Source: Tolypothrix sp. FACHB-123 (lineage in GTDB: Bacteria > Cyanobacteriota > Cyanobacteriia > Cyanobacteriales > Nostocaceae). From it: 64,000 nt of DNA. The notes under the pieces are model-generated. The model was not told where the DNA came from and did no database searches. It worked only from the letters and a program-made list of their open reading frames with translations. Below, piece by piece: positions 18,250-26,416 of this stretch. Location of the stretch: contig NZ_JACJRE010000005.1 in NCBI RefSeq assembly GCF_014697075.1, positions 186,001 through 250,000 of the forward strand, written 5' to 3'. Position 1 is the first letter of the stretch; each line of letters begins with the position of its first letter. Position numbers and translations under genes: made by a program.

Positions 18250-18768
18250 TTAACTAGGAAATACTTGAGGCCAAGTTGTCACGAGGAAAACTATCACTGC
18301 GGCGATCGCTAAAATACCTTGCAGTAAATTTCCGACTACTGTCCCCACAACAATACCGATACCGGCTTTGATAGCAACTCCCAATTGGCGCTGATAAAGG
18401 TACTCACCGATAATTGCGCCTAATAATGGCCCGATTAAAATACCTAATAGAGGCCCGCCAAAAGGTAAAGCTGGTAATAAGCCAAAGAATCCTAAAAGTA
18501 AGCCGACAAATGCGCCTATTTGTCCCCACTTACTAGCACCGGCTTGTTTTGCACCTATGTAGCCAGCTAAAAAATCTACGCCAATACTCAGCAGCAAGAC
18601 AACAACAGTAACGATTAATGGTATTTTAATTGCAGCAAAGGAACTGCTCACAACTCCCCAGATAATAATTGCAATTAAGATTAAACTGGTTCCAGGAATG
18701 GCAGGAACTACAGCACCGATGATACCTACAACCATTACTGCAACCAGTAACCAATAGATAATTTGCAT
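18250..18768 (-). CDS. DUF456 domain membrane protein
   Basis: A 172-residue protein that is almost entirely hydrophobic, with about four membrane segments and the Gly-rich pattern of DUF456: GAVVPAIPGTSLILIAIIIW near the start, DFLAGYIGAKQAGASKWGQI (about 67-86) and PFGGPLLGILIGPLLGAIIG (about 102-121). The family function is unknown. It begins 19 bases after the stop of the CCB-like gene and is probably transcribed with it. Confidence 0.85.
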   Translation of the reverse strand: MQIIYWLLVAVMVVGIIGAVVPAIPGTSLILIAIIIWGVVSSSFAAIKIPLIVTVVVLLLSIGVDFLAGYIGAKQAGASKWGQIGAFVGLLLGFFGLLPALPFGGPLLGILIGPLLGAIIGEYLYQRQLGVAIKAGIGIVVGTVVGNLLQGILAIAAVIVFLVTTWPQVFPS

Positions 18769-18787
18769 ACAATTTTAATTGTCTAAT

Positions 18788-19450
18788 TTAACTGTCTGAT
18801 GCGACTTGCAAATAAGAACTGAGAGTTACAGCTAATTTATCAGCAATTCCGGCTACCCAATTTTCATCTTGTTTGGTGTAACTACGAGGTGCATTTGCTC
18901 CTAAAATTAATACACCTTCATTGCCAATTGGTTGACAAATTACCCCTTGAGTATTTTCAGGCAAATAATCAAATTCAATTCGCCCTGGATAGACTTTTAA
19001 GGCAACTAAATAAACTGGCTTTTTTGTTTCTAAGACCCTTTTTAAAATTGGCCCTGGTACTACTTCCGATTTAGGAGCCAGAATACCGCGACGTAACAAA
19101 ACCTTACCTTGATAAAAAACTAGCAGCGATCGCGTGACGGTGTTAGTTAATAATAAATGTGATGCCCAAGCTAGTTCTGTTTTCACGGCTTCTGGTAAAT
19201 CGTCAGCCAAGACAAAACCTTCCTCCCCAATCAGTTGTACAGTTTCAGGCGATCGCGGTTGTACTTGCTGCCAAATTAAACCAGTTAAAATTAAAACTGC
19301 ACTCAAAATCACACCCAACACATCCCCCCGCGCTTGGGATTCAGTTATTTCTGGTGTCAATAAGCGATTAATTAGCAACAGTACAGCGCCTAAACAACCA
19401 ACTACTATTGGTAGACGGCGTAAAACTAGATTGGGATCGGGTTTAGTCAT
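18788..19450 (-). CDS. Cofactor assembly of complex C subunit B (CCB2/CCB4-like)
   Basis: A 220-residue protein with two N-terminal membrane helices (about 12-30 and 45-62), then a soluble domain. LIGEEGFVLADDLP, LLVFYQGKVLLRRGIL and GVLILGANAPRSYTKQDENW mark the CCB2/CCB4 family. In algae and plants these proteins help attach heme ci to cytochrome b6; the cyanobacterial role is inferred from homology. It is the first gene of a likely two-gene unit with DUF456. The upstream spacer holds a GGGCATT array. Confidence 0.75.
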   Translation of the reverse strand: MTKPDPNLVLRRLPIVVGCLGAVLLLINRLLTPEITESQARGDVLGVILSAVLILTGLIWQQVQPRSPETVQLIGEEGFVLADDLPEAVKTELAWASHLLLTNTVTRSLLVFYQGKVLLRRGILAPKSEVVPGPILKRVLETKKPVYLVALKVYPGRIEFDYLPENTQGVICQPIGNEGVLILGANAPRSYTKQDENWVAGIADKLAVTLSSYLQVASDS

Positions 19451-19458
19451 TTGTTATT

Positions 19459-19490
19459 GGGCATTGGGCATTGGGCATTGGGCATTGGGC
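19459..19490. repeat. Heptanucleotide repeat (GGGCATT) x4
   Basis: Four perfect GGGCATT units and part of a fifth lie 9 bases before the start of the CCB-like gene, between it and rpaB. Confidence 0.9.
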
Positions 19491-19557
19491 AAGAAAGTAA
19501 TAGGTAATAGGTAATAGTCATTTGTCTCCCCTGTATCCCTCATCCCCCTCATCTTAC

Positions 19558-20295
19558 CTACTCCTCGCCTGGTTCAATTATCCGTTGGAATAAATAACCA
19601 GTACCTCGTGCGGTGAGGATTAATTCTGGGTTGCTGGGATCGTCTTCTAATTTTGCTCGCAGACGGGAGATATGTACGTCTACTACGCGGGTGTCTACAT
19701 GACGTTCTGGTGTATAACCCCACACTTCTTGCAAAATTTCCGAACGGGAAAAAGCTTCGCCGGAGCGGCTAACTAATAACTCTAGTAAGCTAAACTCCAT
19801 ACCAGTTAAGCGAATGCGCTCGTCGCCTTTGTAAACTTGTCGCTTATTCGTATCAATTTTGATATTAGCAACATGGATCACCCCAGAACTGGGAATTCCC
19901 GAAGCACTGGTTTTGTCTACTCGTCTTAGTACCGAGCGAATCCGCGCTTCTAACTCTTTGGGGGAAAACGGCTTGACTACATAGTCATCTGCGCCTAACT
20001 CTAATCCGGTAATGCGATCGGCTACGTCCCCTAAGGCTGTTAGCATAATGATAGGGACATCTGACTCCTTACGTAGTTCTTGGCAAACGCCGTAACCATC
20101 GAGTTTTGGCATCATGACATCCAAAACTACCAGGTCGGGGTCAGCTTTGCGAAAAGTTTCCAAAGCTTCTTCTCCATCACCCGCAGTCACTACATCGTAG
20201 CCAATCATGGAAAGGCGCGTTTCCAAAATCCGGCGAATGCTGGCTTCGTCGTCTACCACCAGGATTTTTTCTTTATGACTTTCCAAGTTTCTCAA
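19558..20295 (-). CDS. rpaB: OmpR-type response regulator RpaB
   Basis: A 245-residue response regulator. The receiver domain (about 10-125) has VVDDEASIRRILETRL, the phospho-acceptor Asp in LVVLDVMMPKLDG, the switch Thr in IIMLTALGD and Lys in YVVKPFSPKEL. The winged-helix DNA-binding domain ends with DVHISRLRAKLEDDP and TARGTGYLFQRI. The very conserved EVWGYTPERHVDTRVVDVHI block identifies RpaB (Ycf27), which acts with the kinase NblS/Hik33 on high-light promoters. There is no ATG near the start: TTG at 20295, with AAGGAG five bases upstream, is chosen; a second TTG nine bases on is the alternative. Confidence 0.9.
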   Translation of the reverse strand: MRNLESHKEKILVVDDEASIRRILETRLSMIGYDVVTAGDGEEALETFRKADPDLVVLDVMMPKLDGYGVCQELRKESDVPIIMLTALGDVADRITGLELGADDYVVKPFSPKELEARIRSVLRRVDKTSASGIPSSGVIHVANIKIDTNKRQVYKGDERIRLTGMEFSLLELLVSRSGEAFSRSEILQEVWGYTPERHVDTRVVDVHISRLRAKLEDDPSNPELILTARGTGYLFQRIIEPGEE

Positions 20296-20456
20296 CGCTC
20301 CTTAACTAAAATTTTTGATGATTAATTTTTAATACCATAATATTAAGATATCATTCCATCAATTACATGAAAAAAAGCTGTAACTACTACTATTATTGAA
20401 CTTTTCTTTTCTCCAAGAATTAAGGAAAAATTAAGATTATTTAATTAGATTTAAGA
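20296..20456. promoter_or_regulatory. Divergent promoter region rpaB/radA
   Basis: Only 161 bp separate the two divergent starts, so both promoters must lie here. The sequence is AT-rich with TTAATTTTTAATACCATAATATTAAGATAT near the centre. No paired HLR1 site (two GTTACA half-sites) is visible. Confidence 0.5.
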
Positions 20457-22040
20457 ATGGCAAAGTCCAAAACCTTTTACATTTGTAACGATTGTGGAGC
20501 AGAATCTTCGCAATGGTTTGGTAAGTGTCCTGCTTGCGGCACTTACAATTCCTTAGAAGAGCAAATTTCTATCCAATCATCAGTTGATATACCCAGCCGG
20601 GGGGGTGTGAGTGGTTGGCAATCAGCACAAAATAATGGCAAATCTCATAATAAACCAGCAAAACCGCGCTCTTCTTTAACATTCGATCAAATTAGCGATC
20701 GCCAAATTGCGCGTTGGGAATCTGGCTATGGCGAATTAGATCGGGTTTTGGGCGGTGGTGTTGTTCCTGGTTCGATGGTGCTAATTGGTGGCGATCCGGG
20801 AATTGGGAAATCAACTCTACTGCTTCAAGTATCCAATCAATTAGCGCAGAGATACCGCATCCTTTATGTCACAGGGGAAGAATCAGGTCAACAGGTAAAA
20901 TTAAGAGCATCCCGCTTAGGAGTATCAAAAAGCGTCAATGTTGTAGGTGATGAGAATACAGTTGTAGAGGAAGTAACACCTGTTCCCATAGACCCTAAAA
21001 GTGAAGTCATACCTGTTCCCATAGACCCTAAAAGTATAAACCCTGACAACATAGGTGCAGATTTATATATATTGCCAGAAACAGATTTAGAAGAAATTCT
21101 CCGGGAAATAGACTCTCTCAAACCAAATGTGGCAGTAATTGATAGTATCCAAACAGTGTTCTTTCCAGCACTGACATCTGCACCTGGTTCCGTAGCGCAA
21201 GTTCGGGAATGTACAGCCGCACTGATGAAAGTGGCAAAGCACGAAGACGTGACAATGTTAATTGTGGGACACGTAACTAAAGAAGGAGCGATCGCGGGGC
21301 CGAAAGTTTTAGAACACTTAGTAGATACCGTATTGTATTTTGAAGGCGATCGCTTTGCTTCCCATCGCTTATTACGGACAGTGAAAAATCGCTTCGGTGC
21401 AACTCACGAAATCGGTATTTTTGAGATGGTATCTCATGGATTGCGTGAAGTTCCTAACCCTTCAGAGCTATTTTTAGGTAATCGTGACGATCCCGCACCA
21501 GGTACGGCGATAGTTGTCGCTTGCGAAGGAACTCGCCCCATCGTTGTCGAATTGCAAGCTTTAGTCAGCCCCACCAGCTACCCCTCACCACGACGCGCAG
21601 CTACAGGGATAGACTATAACCGCCTGGTGCAAATTTTAGCGGTGTTAGAAAAACGGGTTGGGATTCCCATGTCAAAGTTAGATTCCTACGTCGCTTCAGC
21701 TGGGGGATTGAACGTAGAAGAACCAGCCGTAGATTTAGGAATTGCGATCGCCATTGTTGCCAGTTTCCGCGATCGCATAGTCGATCCAGGTACAGTTTTA
21801 ATTGGCGAAGTCGGGTTAGGGGGACAAGTGCGATCGGTTTCCCAGATGGAACTGCGGTTAAAAGAAGCTGCGAAGCTGGGATTTAAAAGAGCGATCGTCC
21901 CCAAAGGACAAAAATTCCCAGATTTTGGTATCGAAGTTTTACCAGTTTCCAAAGTAATAGATGCAATTATCGCCGCTATCCCCCATCAAGAACTTACAGA
22001 GGACGATTTAATTCCCGATGAAGAAGAACCCCCACTATGA
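20457..22040 (+). CDS. radA: DNA repair protein RadA
   Basis: A 527-residue RecA-family helicase. It has a C4 zinc finger (CNDCG...CPACG, residues 9-29), Walker A GGDPGIGKST near residue 112, Walker B in VAVIDSIQTV, the RadA-specific KNRFG motif (about 310) and a C-terminal Lon-protease-like domain without need for catalysis. RadA drives branch migration in recombination repair. Family members are usually about 450-520 residues; this one is long because of an insert near residues 165-200 that contains an 11-residue tandem duplication (VPIDPKS twice). The stop overlaps the start of a Uma2 pseudogene (ATGA). Confidence 0.93.
   Translation: MAKSKTFYICNDCGAESSQWFGKCPACGTYNSLEEQISIQSSVDIPSRGGVSGWQSAQNNGKSHNKPAKPRSSLTFDQISDRQIARWESGYGELDRVLGGGVVPGSMVLIGGDPGIGKSTLLLQVSNQLAQRYRILYVTGEESGQQVKLRASRLGVSKSVNVVGDENTVVEEVTPVPIDPKSEVIPVPIDPKSINPDNIGADLYILPETDLEEILREIDSLKPNVAVIDSIQTVFFPALTSAPGSVAQVRECTAALMKVAKHEDVTMLIVGHVTKEGAIAGPKVLEHLVDTVLYFEGDRFASHRLLRTVKNRFGATHEIGIFEMVSHGLREVPNPSELFLGNRDDPAPGTAIVVACEGTRPIVVELQALVSPTSYPSPRRAATGIDYNRLVQILAVLEKRVGIPMSKLDSYVASAGGLNVEEPAVDLGIAIAIVASFRDRIVDPGTVLIGEVGLGGQVRSVSQMELRLKEAAKLGFKRAIVPKGQKFPDFGIEVLPVSKVIDAIIAAIPHQELTEDDLIPDEEEPPL
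20979..21044 (+). repeat. 33-bp in-frame tandem duplication inside radA
   Basis: The run CCTGTTCCCATAGACCCTAA (20979 on) recurs 33 bases later (21012 on), giving two copies of an 11-residue unit ending PVPIDPKS. It lies in the linker between the ATPase core motifs, so the frame is kept. Confidence 0.85.
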
Positions 22041-22200
22041 CAACCCGCACCCGGAACTACCGAATCACTTGGGAAAAACTCCCCGATGATTACAAACTCC
22101 CAGACGATCCAGTGGATAACATCAACCAACCAGCTTTAGCGGCTGCGCTGAAAGATTAGCAGCACAATTGCGGGCGGCGGGAATTGAACCGCAAGATTAG
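22037..22200 (+). pseudogene. Collapsed Uma2-family gene
   Basis: Starting at an ATG that overlaps the radA stop, 40 codons encode a typical Uma2 N-terminus (RITWEKLPDDYKLPDDPVDN, then NQPALAAAL) and end at a stop at 22157-22159. In the +1 frame the next codons encode LAAQLRAAGIEPQD and stop at 22200. This is the usual C-terminus of Uma2 proteins; compare the LAERLRQLGVNPDD end of the intact gene at 26701. The roughly 150-residue nuclease core is missing, so this is a deletion remnant with a frameshift at the joint. The reading of both ends as Uma2 is from family memory. Confidence 0.75.
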
Positions 22201-22240
22201 ACGTTTTTCAAATAAATTAGTTTTTGTGTATTTACTATAT

Positions 22241-24913
22241 TCATGTCAAAGAAGATTGTAATAACTGGCGCATAGATTGAGCTTGTGCATGATTAGGGAA
22301 AATGCTTAAAAAGTCATTGAGGTCTTGAATAGCATCACGTTTACTGTCTAAGGAAGCACCTTGAGATAGCGCAGAATTATACAAATCTTCTGCGGGTTTG
22401 GGATATTCAACGGCTAAATAATAGATGGCTAGATTAAAGGTATTACGCCAGTTTTTAGGATCTTTTTCGTAACTTTGTTTAGCAAGCTTAATGGCAAGTG
22501 CTAAATCAGCTTGTACTTTGTCTTTTTGCTGAAGAGCTTTATATGCTAAAGCACGGTTATACAAATGCCAATCATTATTAATATCTAAATTGATGGCACG
22601 GTCGAAATCTTGCAGTGCTTCCTGATAACGCTGCATTAAGAGATAAGTTTTACCTCGGCTTGCGATCGCCAAATCGGATTTAGGGTTAAGTTCAATGGCA
22701 CGGTCGAAATCTTGCAGTGCTTCCTGGTAACGCTGCATTAAGAGATAAGTTTTACCTCGACGTGTGATCGCCCAATTGGATTTGAGATTAAGTTCAATGG
22801 CGTGGTCAAAATCTTGCAGTGCTTCCTGATAACGCTTCATCAAGCGGTAAGTTTCACCCCTTTGTGCGATCGCCAATTCATATTTAGGATTAAGTTCAAT
22901 GGCGCGGTCAAAATCTTGTAGTGCTTCCTGATAATGTTCCATTAATCGGTAAGTTTGTCCTCGACGCGCGATCGCCCAATGATATTTGGGATTAAGGTGA
23001 ATCGCACGGTCGAAATCTTGCAGTGCTTCTTGATAACGCTCCATTAAGCGATAAGTTTCACCTCTAGCTGTGATTGCCCAATCGGATTTAGGATTAAGTT
23101 CAATGGCGCGGTCAAAATCAAGCAGTGCTTCTTGATAACACTCCATTAATCGGTAAGTTTTGCCTCGATATGATAAACCTTCAGGTTCATTCGGAGTTAA
23201 AGTTACAGCTTCCGTCAGATCTGCTAAAGCTTTTAAGTATTGGTTAGATTGAGCGTAAATATCACCACGTCGATATAAAGCTACTGCACGCCATTCGTTT
23301 TCAAGAACGGTACTGCTCAACAGCGCTGTGAACATTTCAGCAGCAATTTCATACTGTTTCTCCTCGTAGGCTATTAAACCGTCGCTTAACTGTTCACCCC
23401 AATGCTGAATATCAGCTACATCTGTGTCTTTAGCTGCCTGTATCATTCTTTCTGCCCAGCGTTTGGCAAAGCTACGTTGATTTTTAAATGCAGCGAGGAA
23501 TTCATTTAAAGCAGCAGCTAAACTTCTGTGTGGTGACTGACATAAACCGTGATACAAAACATTGAGGGTGTAATTTTGCCAAACAGGATCGCGCTGTTTT
23601 TTGTCTTCCTCCAGGTGTAAATTATTTCGCAAGGTGTCGTAGTAGTCGGCTAACTTCCCATGCAATTCAGCCCAACTTTGGGGTGATAAAAGCCGCTTGT
23701 GGCGTAGCATTTGAGTTTTGACGACATCATGATAAGCCCAACCATCAGTGCGTTCGTCAATAAATGGCATCTCTTTGAGCCAGCTAAATAAACCGTCTGC
23801 TTCTTCTTCTCCTCGCAATTTAGCCAAGACATCTCGATTTAAAGACAGAGGAAGTGCAGCATCTACGGCTAATTGTCGCCGCTTGGGGTCATCAATCCAT
23901 TTTAAAAAGCGTTCCACTGCTGTACCGCTAGGATCGCCTACTTGACTAGGATCGCTAGGAGTTTCAGCTGCTAATGTGGCGACTAATAAGGGTAAATATC
24001 CAGAAAGGCGTAAAATTACTTCAATAACCCGACTGTTAGTAATTCCTTTACGGGTGAGATATTGTTGGGCTTCTTCTTCTGTAAATGGTTCTAAGGGGAA
24101 ACGAACTATTAACCCCTCATAAAGCGCCCAATGGTTTTTATCTAATTCTTGCCGACCAGCAATAATTATCAATATATTTAGAGGTACTTCACCGTGGCGA
24201 CCATCTATAATTTCCCTTAGCCAGCTATCTAGAAATTCGGCGCTACGTTCATAAGTATCGAAGAACAACGTAATACCGGACTTTTGGGCAATTTTAGAAA
24301 TATCTTCTAAAAATAAAGGAGTCAAGACTTCCACCGGTTCTTGGACTAAGAGAATTTCGTCTTTATTGGTTAATTTTTTGGCAACATAAGCCGCCCATTC
24401 TCCGGCTTGGGTAGTAATAGCATCTTCATTGATTAAGCCAAATACAGCACCAGCACCTGGAACTTGTTTAGCCATGCCCATTCCGGCTTTCGCTACAGTT
24501 TTGCCCACAAAAGCCGAGAAACCTTGCGGTGCTTCGGGATCGGTTTCTAATTCCTGGCGCTTCTGACGATAAACTTTGTAGCGTTCAGTAAACTGTGCCA
24601 GCTTATAACCTTGCTGTTCCAACTGTTCCGCCAGACGACCCATAACTTCTGGTACACTTTTTTCACCTTCATCAGTGAGAGCCGTGATAATTTTTGCTGC
24701 TGAGGCAATTTGGCGAAACTGACGCAGTAATGTACTTTTACCTACTCCCCCTTGACCCCAAACATTAAATAAAAAGTGCCGACGAGAGTCTTCTAAAGGC
24801 AATTCTAGATTTTGGCGAAATATGTTGACTTGTTCTTCACGACCAACAAAACTTGATTGCTGACGTTGTTTGAGAATATCCTGTAAACTCTTGGGCTTAT
24901 TCTGGGGATTCAT
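22241..24913 (-). CDS. STAND-type P-loop NTPase with C-terminal TPR array
   Basis: An 890-residue protein. SFVGREEQVNIFR (21-33) is the typical entry to an AAA_16/NB-ARC-like module. Walker A is GQGGVGKST (53-61), Walker B LFFDTYE (216-222), and a sensor strand IIIAGRQEL (249-257). A Gly/Ala-rich segment (AKAGMGMAKQVPGAGAVFGL, about 141-160) may touch membrane or fold as a hinge. A winged-helix-like part follows (about 345-410), then helical repeats. Six 34-residue TPRs (about 570-774) have the repeated core YQEALQDFDRAIELNPK and are almost identical. STAND NTPases are signal-dependent switches used in regulation and in antiphage defence; no effector domain is recognised here. The gene sits in an accessory block. 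Confidence 0.8.
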   Translation of the reverse strand: MNPQNKPKSLQDILKQRQQSSFVGREEQVNIFRQNLELPLEDSRRHFLFNVWGQGGVGKSTLLRQFRQIASAAKIITALTDEGEKSVPEVMGRLAEQLEQQGYKLAQFTERYKVYRQKRQELETDPEAPQGFSAFVGKTVAKAGMGMAKQVPGAGAVFGLINEDAITTQAGEWAAYVAKKLTNKDEILLVQEPVEVLTPLFLEDISKIAQKSGITLFFDTYERSAEFLDSWLREIIDGRHGEVPLNILIIIAGRQELDKNHWALYEGLIVRFPLEPFTEEEAQQYLTRKGITNSRVIEVILRLSGYLPLLVATLAAETPSDPSQVGDPSGTAVERFLKWIDDPKRRQLAVDAALPLSLNRDVLAKLRGEEEADGLFSWLKEMPFIDERTDGWAYHDVVKTQMLRHKRLLSPQSWAELHGKLADYYDTLRNNLHLEEDKKQRDPVWQNYTLNVLYHGLCQSPHRSLAAALNEFLAAFKNQRSFAKRWAERMIQAAKDTDVADIQHWGEQLSDGLIAYEEKQYEIAAEMFTALLSSTVLENEWRAVALYRRGDIYAQSNQYLKALADLTEAVTLTPNEPEGLSYRGKTYRLMECYQEALLDFDRAIELNPKSDWAITARGETYRLMERYQEALQDFDRAIHLNPKYHWAIARRGQTYRLMEHYQEALQDFDRAIELNPKYELAIAQRGETYRLMKRYQEALQDFDHAIELNLKSNWAITRRGKTYLLMQRYQEALQDFDRAIELNPKSDLAIASRGKTYLLMQRYQEALQDFDRAINLDINNDWHLYNRALAYKALQQKDKVQADLALAIKLAKQSYEKDPKNWRNTFNLAIYYLAVEYPKPAEDLYNSALSQGASLDSKRDAIQDLNDFLSIFPNHAQAQSMRQLLQSSLT
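22594..23206 (-). repeat. 102-bp tandem repeats coding the TPR array
   Basis: Six copies of a 102-bp unit (34 codons) recur, with the block CTTGCAGTGCTTC (plus strand) or a one-base variant appearing every 102 bases from about 22611 to 23130. Copies differ at few positions, which points to recent expansion or gene conversion. Confidence 0.85.
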
Positions 24914-25151
24914 TACAAGATGCAGGTGTAAGCTCTAATACATATAAGATAACTACTCAGTACATCTGACCCATTTCGGATTTAGAAAGGTTTAATTCTC
25001 ATTTTTTGCCAAAATTCAGGATAGAGATCCCCGATTTTTCTAAAAAGTTGGGGATCTCTTGGCTCATTAGCTCAGTAATAACCGATATGATTCCCGACAT
25101 TCTCCTGCCAAACTCTCACTGTGGAACGCTAAACGAAAGGCTTTTAACTTA

Positions 25152-25277
25152 AAACCAGAAAGTTCTCGTTTGAAACCAGAACATTCTCACTTCAACCCAA
25201 AACGTTCTCGTTTGAAACCAGAACATTCTCACTTCAACCCAAAATGTTCTCATTTGAAACCAGAACATTCTCACTGA
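25152..25277 (+). repeat. Six tandem 21-bp repeats
   Basis: Six contiguous 21-base units, e.g. AAACCAGAACATTCTCACTT plus one base, with two alternating subtypes (AAACCAGAACATTCTCAC.. and AACCCAAAACGTTCTCGT..). Because 21 is a multiple of three, one plus-strand frame reads as heptapeptides KPEHSHF/NPKRSRL with no stop until the end of the array, but that frame has no ATG start. Confidence 0.9.
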
Positions 25278-25287
25278 CAATCGCAAA

Positions 25288-25355
25288 ATTTAAGCTTCTG
25301 ACTCGGAGTTTTTCACTTAAAACTGAAATACCCAAGTTCAGAAGCTCAAAATTTA
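25288..25355. repeat. Inverted repeat AATTTAAGCTTCTGA...TCAGAAGCTCAAAATTT
   Basis: Two arms of about 16 bases with one or two mismatches enclose about 35 bases, between the 21-bp array and the 3' end of the minus-strand gene at 25392. It may act as that gene's terminator. Confidence 0.6.
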
Positions 25356-25391
25356 TGTTTTTATCTAGAAACGTCGAGTAGATTTCTCAAA

Positions 25392-25859
25392 TTACGAGGT
25401 TTGCGGTTGCACTTTTTTCGCTTTCCGGGCAAATCTTCGCCCCAAATCATCAACCATCGAATCTAAACCAGCGCCTTTACCACTAGCTTTGGCATAGTTA
25501 TATACCAACAAACCCGCCGCATAAGCTTCACTGCCAACAGCCACAGAAGTATCATCCACCAGTTCTTGCAATTGTGTCAACGACAGCAAAATCGGATACA
25601 AAGCTTCAAATAATTCAATATCTCGCCGCATTTCATCCACATCAAAAGAACGCGGTAAAAAATCAGGATTTTGTGCAGCTATTTCCAACGCCTTACTCAC
25701 AAACGCCCGACTCTTATCCCCCAGCTTTGGTAAAGCTTTACGTTCCTCAGTAGACAAATCAATCAAAAACGGTAACTTTTGCCGAATCGTACCTATAGCT
25801 TCCATCACCGCTTCCCTATCTGCTGCGGAAAGTTTTGCACTGACTTGAGTATCTGCCAT
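25392..25859 (-). CDS. Conserved hypothetical protein (about 155 residues)
   Basis: A 155-residue soluble, mostly helical protein with no recognised domain. Visible blocks are AIGTIRQKLPFLIDLSTEER (about 21-40), KSRAFVSKALEIAAQNPDFL (about 50-69) and VGSEAYAAGLLVYNYAKASG (about 112-131), ending in a Lys-rich tail. I recall close relatives annotated only as hypothetical in cyanobacteria and some other bacteria. The ATG at 25859 is the first start. It shares its orientation with the STAND gene but is separated from it by the 478-bp repeat region. Confidence 0.75.
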   Translation of the reverse strand: MADTQVSAKLSAADREAVMEAIGTIRQKLPFLIDLSTEERKALPKLGDKSRAFVSKALEIAAQNPDFLPRSFDVDEMRRDIELFEALYPILLSLTQLQELVDDTSVAVGSEAYAAGLLVYNYAKASGKGAGLDSMVDDLGRRFARKAKKVQPQTS

Positions 25860-26203
25860 TTTACATACACCTTGATTAGGACTAAATTTCAGTATTCCCC
25901 AAGATATTTAGGCAAATATAGTTGTTTATTACTAATTTAGACAAAGTTTTTTATACTAGCACCTAAGTGATATCTCAGAATCACCAGCCTGAGAAAAGTT
26001 ATGCGATCGCAAGTCAGTGGCGTTTGACGCCAGGAATCCCAACAGATAGAGATAATAGCCGTAGCGAAAATATCAAAATTTGGCATTAACGGATCTGAGA
26101 GTAGGCGTAGCCCATCGTAGACATAGCACTTCGCCGCTAGTTGTAGAATAATAGCGTCAAAATAGTATTAGGACTTGCCAATAATTCATCAAACACCACA
26201 AAA
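25860..26203. promoter_or_regulatory. Divergent spacer before the toxin-antitoxin pair
   Basis: These 344 bp contain a HIP1-like site and a dispersed repeat fragment (GTAGGCGTAGCCCATCGTAG, about 26102-26121) of a type I know from Nostoc genomes. No gene is recognised. Promoters for the gene at 25392 and for the toxin-antitoxin operon should be here. Confidence 0.45.
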
Positions 26204-26416
26204 ATGCTAGAAATCACTAAAAATTATGTCATGGATGAACATCAGCAACCTATTGCTGTACAAATTTCTATAGCTGACTTTGAAAAAATTGAAGAAATAT
26301 TAGAAAACTACGGCTTGGTACAGCTAATGGCAGAATCGGAAGATAATGAACGCCTTTCTAAAGATGAAGCAGTGAAATATTACAAATCTTTGAAGAATAA
26401 AAATGTGGAAAGTTGA
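26204..26416 (+). CDS. Type II antitoxin (RelB/Phd-like)
   Basis: A 70-residue acidic protein, MLEITKNYVMDEHQQPIAVQ at the start and FEKIEEILENYGL in the middle, the pattern of small antitoxins paired with RelE/ParE toxins in cyanobacteria. The N-terminal part should bind DNA and the C-terminal helix the toxin. Its last 14 bases overlap the toxin start, as expected for a translationally coupled toxin-antitoxin operon. The exact antitoxin family is uncertain. Confidence 0.8.
   Translation: MLEITKNYVMDEHQQPIAVQISIADFEKIEEILENYGLVQLMAESEDNERLSKDEAVKYYKSLKNKNVES

Larger units (their letters stand above)
24914..25391. other. Intergenic region with 21-bp tandem repeats and a long inverted repeat
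   Basis: This 478-bp spacer lies upstream of the STAND gene and downstream of the gene at 25392. It holds a small hairpin at about 25026-25062 (GATCCCCGATTTTT / AAAAAGTTGGGGATC), the 21-bp tandem array (25152-25277) and an inverted repeat (about 25288-25355). No gene with a normal start was accepted. Confidence 0.7.

Noticed and set aside
25152-25277. CRISPR-like array
   Set aside because: The 21-base units are contiguous with no unique spacers and no cas genes are in the window.
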